Shown here one piece after another: positions 58,838-64,000 of a DNA stretch of 64,000 nt. The notes beneath the pieces were generated by a model, which had not been told where the DNA came from, did no database searches, and saw nothing but the letters and a program-made list of their open reading frames with translations. Position 1 is the stretch's first letter; each line of letters begins with the position of its first letter. Source of the DNA: Coniella vitis (lineage: Eukaryota; Ascomycota; Sordariomycetes; Diaporthales; Schizoparmaceae); NCBI GenBank assembly GCA_011317545.1, contig WUJK01000001.1, forward strand, positions 2,275,001 to 2,339,000. The letters run 5' to 3'. The position numbers were made by a program, and so were the translations under genes.

Positions 58838-61800
58838 ATGTCGGCACCGGGGGGAGTCGGCGCTGGCGCTGGTCAGCCGGCTCGAGCAGCAACGGGATCC
58901 GGTGCCACGACCACGGCACCAGCGCAGCAAACACCGCAGAACCTCAATCAGATCGTAAGGCTACTCCACCAATTTCTGTTATCACTTCGTTCAGAGTATT
59001 GTTTGCATTTTTGCCTTGTTTCCATTTTGATTTTGCTTGGTCTCTGTGATCTGGTTCTTCAGTTGAAGTGCCTATACATCTGCTTAGCCTTGGCTGAGGA
59101 AGGTGTTTGATATTTTATCCACAAGCGTGGCCGACAACGGATTCTACATGGCATTTCTCGCTACAGTGAATACTCTTCGTCAGTCTCAGAATTCCTAAGG
59201 ACATTGTGGGCTTTCCATCAATTTGGAATCTTTGGTCATCGACTGGTTACAAATGGCTAGACGCGAGAAGTCGCAATTCCATTTCTGGCGTGGAAGAGGG
59301 CTTATAAAGTACTCGGTCTCTTCTCATGGGTCGAGATGTCATCAACATTGCCGTGGCTTTTGTCAAAATCGATTGCGTCTATGTTGCCTCAATTGAAATC
59401 GGAGGCCTATTGTTGGTGGTCCTTGAACATGGCACTACTTGCCTCGAAGACAATAGTTGCAAGGCTCTGTTACTCCCTTCTTCCTTGGAATAACAGCATT
59501 ATATGGCATGGCGGATAACTACCAAAATGTGCTTTATGATTTCAATCATTGGCTGCATCCGATGACTCGTCATTGCCCGAAAACAAATTCTTTTGTCCTA
59601 GAGGCCCCCATGTTTAACCAAAGCACTTCATCCACAAACCCTTTTCATTCAAGAGATGGCATGATGGGCTCAGAGCTGGGAGTCAAGTGGCTTCTGGTTG
59701 TCTGCACTTGATCTGCCCAGTCACAGGCTAGTGTAATTTTTCAACAATGTTGGGTTGGAGGAAAAGGCCTTGCCATAGTTGCTAGGTCACTTCTGATTGA
59801 AAGGAAAGTGAATGGATGCCTGGAAAGCAACAAGCAGCAGCAGCAGCAGCAGCAACAATAACAGCAACACTGCGAATTATGTCAAGTCAATTGGTCCACA
59901 ACCCGACAATACTATCACCTATCCTAGCCATAACCTCAATTTCACAGCCATTTCTGCCTGTAGTGGTGCACCTTCGGGATTCGCACCGTGGCATGTCCCC
60001 TTCACAACACTTCTCTTTTCCACCGTCGTGCCGACCTACCGGCCATCTTCCCACTTCACCGCTTCTTGCAGCCGATCGACTACCGCGGATAACCTCCATC
60101 AAGCTCGTCGCCAAAATGAAGCCGCGGACGCCCTTGGAAACCATTAATGAAGAAGCTCTCGCTTCTGGTCCAGGCAATCCACCTGGTACTGCACCGCCAA
60201 AACCCAAGCGGAAGAGCAGAGCCAAAAAGAAAAAGACAGATATTCCTTGCGATGCTCCCGCAGCTGTACCCGTTGCACCTGCGCCAGCTTCTACTCACGA
60301 GAGATTCGTCCACATGACCATCCAGGCCTCGGACAATGGGCCACCTGAGGTATCTAAAAACGGGTGGAAGGAGGATTGTTGTTTACGGTCCCGCACCAAG
60401 TGATGCGTGGTCATGCCGTCGAGTTGTCCCAGACGCATCACTCCCTCGCGACGTGTCTTTCGCGCTGTCTCCCTTGCGCTGGATTTCAATTAGTCGTTTT
60501 TCAAAACTTGCAATATGCTAACGCATTCTCAAAATACAGGTCACCGACTATCTACTGAAGAGAGGATTCCATCGCACTGAGGAAGTGTTTCGCAAAGAGT
60601 CTTCCAACCTTGGACCCGATGGTCGGCCTCAGCACAAGTCGACTGATGTTATGGGCACAAAGAAGTATTCCAAAGCATTCATTCTCTTGAAAAAGTTTGT
60701 TGAGAGCAGTCTCGACTACTACAAAGTAAGCTGGCTCTAGTCTCTTGTTCTGGAGAACAGGGCGGGGAATTCAGTGACTAACTGGGCCATGCTTAGTACG
60801 AATTGAACAAGTTCCTGTGGCCCATCTTCATCCACTCCTACCTGGAGCTCGTTGAGGGCAAATACCCTGATGATGCCAAAACCTTCTTCGATACCTTCAA
60901 AGGCACATTTGAAACTGCTCATGGCGACGATCTTAAGCTCCTTGCAACAATCACACTCCCTGCCCACCTCGAAGAAAATGGACCCACCAAGCTGTTTCGC
61001 ACCACCAAATACCGCATTCCCATCACCGACAAGGCCTATGACCTGATCATTGCGCACCTCGAGAAAGAATATGAAAATGGAGGACAAACCATCATTCGTT
61101 TGCTCTCTGTCTACTGTGCCATCAAGATCGTGGACCGTGGCCTTGCGAATCCTTTCAGCTTTACAGCCATACATGAAAAGCAGAAGAGCACTCAAGTCAA
61201 CCAAGCCGAACTCTTCGAAGGCGTTCCGGGCGCGTTCGAGGGGATCAGGACTGACGCCACCCCTAGTGGGCCGCTCAAATTGGGCCCTCTGGCAATGGAC
61301 CCCGACCTGCAGAGTGAAGTACGCGCTGAGCTGATGTTGGAGGATCAAATTCATCCTCCTACTGATGGCAAGCCTACTCTGGTGGACGAATTTGAGCACA
61401 AGATCAAGCGTGAAGAGAGCGCTGACGGCCCTTCACGAGGGGAGCTGCCTTTGCCCGCTCCACGTGCTCGTGACGTTGTCAACGAGGTGGAGAAGCTCAA
61501 AGAATATCGCGACCGGTTTCGCATCGAAGGACGAACAGGTGGTGTTGGCCCTGGTGTGTCGATCTGCATGTATACCTTCCACAACACGCTTGGACAGTAG
61601 GTTCTTTCCTGTTATTTCCTGTGTCTTCCGCATGCGAACTGTTGCTAATCGCCATATTATCTAGGTATAACTGCATCGAGTTTTCCAACGATCAGCGCAT
61701 GGTGGCCGTGGGCACGATGGACTCGTACATCCGCATCTGGAGCATGGACGGCAGCCACTTGAAGAACATGTTGGAGCGGGGCGAAGTCAAGAAACCAACG

Positions 61801-62814
61801 AACAACCGTATGCTCATTGGTCATTCTGCCGCAGTCATGGGCATCTCCTTCAGCGATTCCGTCAACTGGCCCCAGTATAGGGATTCTGGTTCAAGCAGCA
61901 AGGGCCCCCCGCTGTTGCTGTCCTGTTCCGCCGACGGCGAAATTCGTCTTTGGAATCTCGAGACTTGGTTATGCTTGTGCAAGTTCAAGGGCCATAGTGG
62001 CCCCGTATGGCGCGTGCAATGGGGTCCTCACGGCCACTATTTTGCTAGTGCAGGACGAGACAAGGTCCTCCGCATTTACATTCAAGATCAGGTGACGGCG
62101 GTCCGGGAATGCGTTGGCCATGACGATAATATCTGCGCCCTTACTTGGCATCCAAACGGCACCTATGTTTTCTCTGCGTCTGATCAGACCGACAAGTCGA
62201 TTCGTATGTGGTCAGTGGTCACTGGTGACTGCGTCCGTGTCTTGACTGGTCACACCGACGACATTAGCGCTCTTGAATGCTCTCCCAACGGCAAAGTCTT
62301 GGCCAGCGCCGACTGGAGTGGCAATATCGTTTTCTGGGATATCGAAAAAGGCACCATGATCAAGAAGAGCCGCGGTCATGCCAAAACTGGCATCATATCG
62401 CTCAGCTTCAGTGTCGAGTCGACTGTCCTCGTATCTGGTTGTCTGGACGGCACAGTGCGCGTCTGGGACGTTGAATTGCCTGCTGATGGCACTAAGGCTG
62501 CCGCTGCGCCAGGACCCGACCAGGCAGTCCAATTGCAAAGTAACACAACCATTAGCAATGACACAATCATGGTCGGTGGCCAGCCGCAGCAGCAGGCTAA
62601 TACCGCCGCTGCCGCCCCTACCACTACCACTGCCGCTGCGACTACAAATTCAACCACCTCAGGCACCAGTGGCACTAAGAAGAAGGGCAAAGAGGCGCAA
62701 ATCACTGCTGACCAAATCAGTGCCTTTCCTACCAAGAAGACGCCGCTCAAGAAGGTCAAGTTCACGCGCATGAATTTGATCATTGCTGCCGGCTGCTATG
62801 AGGGTGGACCTTGA
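58838..62814 (+). CDS. taf5: TFIID/SAGA subunit TAF5
   Basis: Exons 58838-58954, 60540-60725, 60797-61596 and 61665-62814 give 750 residues. TAF5 is a scaffold of TFIID (and SAGA) in RNA polymerase II transcription. Exon 1 is Ala/Gly/Gln-rich and ends TAPAQQTPQNLNQI, the usual fungal TAF5 lead-in. It joins to VTDYLLKRGFHRTEEVFRKE, a LisH motif, with CTAAC branch site and ACAG acceptor before 60540. The TAF5 N-terminal domain follows (YELNKFLWPIFIHSYLELVE, then TTKYRIPITDKAYDLIIAHL), then a linker and the WD40 propeller from about 365: NCIEFSNDQRMVAVGTMDSY, SGPVWRVQWGPHGHYFASAG, DDISALECSPNGKVLASADW. An Ala/Thr-rich insertion and the terminal KKVKFTRMNLIIAAG block complete it. The first intron (58955-60539, 1585 nt) is far longer than any other in the window and contains a likely second first exon. 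Confidence 0.95.
59833..59853 (+). repeat. (AGC)7 microsatellite inside the taf5 intron
   Basis: Seven AGC units, followed by imperfect CAA/CAG units. Non-coding in the main model. Confidence 0.9.
60116..60403 (+). CDS. Candidate alternative first exon of taf5, or small nested ORF
   Basis: Inside the first taf5 intron an ATG in a GCCAAAATGA context opens MKPRTPLETINEEALASGPG, followed by the basic, NLS-like PKPKRKSRAKKKKTD and a segment ending TIQASDNGPPE. It is preceded by about 110 nt of C/T-rich sequence that looks like a fungal leader. After 78 codons (60116-60349) a GTATCT donor in phase 0 could splice to taf5 exon 2 at 60540, also phase 0, giving a TAF5 with a different basic N-terminus. 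Read straight through, the frame stops at 60401-60403 (95 residues). I see no database-type family in it. Either reading is inference. Confidence 0.35.
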   Translation: MKPRTPLETINEEALASGPGNPPGTAPPKPKRKSRAKKKKTDIPCDAPAAVPVAPAPASTHERFVHMTIQASDNGPPEVSKNGWKEDCCLRSRTK

Positions 62815-63541
62815 GCATTGCGTGTCTGAAGGAGGAGCAAAGTTGCTGTTGCTTCATTGACTTGACTTGGGCGTTTTGGCGAACTCTGGCAACGGACTGG
62901 GCGGGGAACATGATACCTAGGATGGCATTGATTGCGGAGGACTTAATAGCCACACCATGCCGTGGTCTATAATCGCGTTTCCTACTCAGCATGGTAAGGG
63001 GAAAGCGGCGAATTTCGGATTGATCTTTGGTGCAGATACTGGAAAATGAGAGACTACCAAGGTAGTTCAATAGCCTGCGAATGCTGGTTATCAAACGGTC
63101 TGTAAGTCCGAGGCGCTTGTCACATATCGCACACTGCATTCTCCGGTATAGCGTGTGGGGATTGTATGAAGGTACCCAGTACTTACCAAAGTAGCAATGG
63201 TAGGTACATCCTGAGATGTTCTTGGTGTCTTTGGCGGCTGCAGCACGAGCAGGGGTACGTCAGACGGCGTATGGGGGTACAATACATAGTAGTACTTGGC
63301 CAAAGCTTCTTAGCGGCCTGGCTCCATCCATCGCTCATCGCTCACTCATAATATCGTAGCCATCACCTCCTTGACTTGTCCGGTTATAATCACGTTCCTG
63401 CATACTCCACCATTTGAGCTCTGATACTCATTGGTCTTTGATTGTCTTGCAAGATCCGACGACTCACCTGTTCAGAGCCAGGCAACAAAAATACCCTCAA
63501 TTCCCAGCCCACAAGCTCGCTCTCCCACATCTGAGCCCAAG
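62815..63541. other. Intergenic region, taf5 / vps5
   Basis: 727 nt with the palindrome-like ACTACCAAGGTAGT at 63053-63066 and TACATAGTAGTAC at 63283-63295. The vps5 promoter and leader occupy the right part. Confidence 0.6.
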
Positions 63542-64000
63542 ATGGACCCCCTCGGAGAATCGCCATGGGCTGACGCGCCCGCGCAACCACCCCCCTCCGA
63601 ACCCTCGACCGCCTCTGGCGAGACGAGCAATAAACCCTCCGATGCAGCACCCGCAGCCTCGACTTCCACCACCGGTGGTAATACTGCCAGCTCCGGTGCT
63701 TCTCGCCCTTCGCGCCTGACCCCACGGCGTCTCGTCGCGCAGCCTACAAAGCTTCAAGCTGTGGAAGATGACGATCCCCTCGGACCGCTGGGCGCAGCAG
63801 CTACGCCCCCCGCAGGAACAGGAGCGATGGATGCGCCACCCATGCCACCGCAAAAGGAGCCAGGTGCGTCGTCGGCTGCTGGTGGCGGCCCCGCTGCCAT
63901 GGCGTCAACGCTGCCCGTCCGCATGTCCATGGGCGGCGGTAACAGCGCGGTTTCACCGAGAAAGGTCGGGGATCCGCACCATATCATGGACGATGAGGAT
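63542..64000 (+). CDS. vps5: Vps5-type sorting nexin of retromer (5' part, cut by window end)
   Basis: ATG at 63542 opens a frame still open at the last base (153 codons visible). The visible part is the disordered N-terminus: MDPLGESPWADAPAQPPPSE, Ser/Thr/Ala-rich sequence, then SRLTPRRLVAQPTKLQAVED directly followed by DDDPLGPLG, and a DPHHIMDDED segment. The TPRRLVAQPxK plus DDPLGPLG combination is what I know from filamentous-fungal Vps5, where it precedes the PX and BAR domains. Vps5 with Vps17 forms the membrane-bending half of retromer, for endosome-to-Golgi recycling. PX and BAR lie beyond the window, so the call rests on the N-terminal motif. Confidence 0.75.
   Translation, partial: MDPLGESPWADAPAQPPPSEPSTASGETSNKPSDAAPAASTSTTGGNTASSGASRPSRLTPRRLVAQPTKLQAVEDDDPLGPLGAAATPPAGTGAMDAPPMPPQKEPGASSAAGGGPAAMASTLPVRMSMGGGNSAVSPRKVGDPHHIMDDED

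Overview
The window is nuclear DNA of a filamentous ascomycete (Pezizomycotina). Genes of the Sordariomycetes/Hypocreales type fit best, but I cannot name the species. The reasons are dense protein-coding genes on both strands, many short GT-AG introns (mostly 50-100 nt) with CTAAC/CTGAC-like branch sites, ATG contexts of the CAAAATG or CACCATG kind, CT-rich leaders, and fungus-specific families (Cut12-type spindle pole body protein, HET domain, SesA-like domain, chromodomain/HDA2-3 protein, DUF3455). I saw no rRNA, tRNA, CRISPR array or recognisable transposon.

Layout. 1-2668: no recognised gene. 2669-3613 (+): secreted DUF3455 protein. 5089-6341 (-): ELO fatty acid elongase. 9217-10011 (+): mitochondrial cytochrome c oxidase subunit Va/VI. 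11249-15533 (-): long chromodomain protein with an HDA1-complex HDA2/3-like region. 17165-19310 (+): secreted acid sphingomyelinase-like phosphodiesterase. 20320-24727 (+): Ulp2-type SUMO protease. 25784-27682 (-): Rrp9, divergent from 28107-28929 (+): proteasome beta subunit Pre1. 31349-33495 (+): Ded1 RNA helicase. 35029-36237 (-): urease accessory protein UreF. 36643-38726 (-): Cut12-like, divergent from 39478-44528 (+): eIF2alpha kinase Gcn2. 45391-47498 (+): HET-domain protein. 47766-49104 (-): splicing factor Cwc2, divergent from 49794-51221 (+): DRG2/Rbg2 GTPase. 51654-52151 (-): Spo12 family. 54883-55620 (+): stand-alone SesA-like protein with a Gly/Gln/Asn-rich tail. 56260-57947 (-): acyl-CoA dehydrogenase with a peroxisomal C-terminus, divergent from 58838-62814 (+): TAF5. 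63542 to the window end (+): start of a Vps5-type sorting nexin.

Most of the content is conserved housekeeping: chromatin and transcription (HDA2/3 chromodomain, TAF5), SUMO and proteasome, ribosome biogenesis and translation (Rrp9, Ded1, Gcn2, Rbg2), splicing (Cwc2) and cell cycle (Cut12, Spo12). These genes do not form a pathway cluster. Two accessory genes of the fungal non-self recognition repertoire, HET and SesA-like, lie within about 10 kb of each other among the housekeeping genes.

Most exon boundaries were worked out by hand from splice signals and reading-phase continuity, and each model below closes in frame. The points most worth checking are: a possible second promoter and first exon of TAF5 inside its 1.6 kb first intron; the NTPase-less SesA-like protein; a start codon split by an intron in the proteasome gene; upstream ORFs in front of GCN2 and DED1; SUMO-interaction motifs in the Ulp2 homologue, one of them its very C-terminus; and a repeated intergenic TACATAGTA motif.
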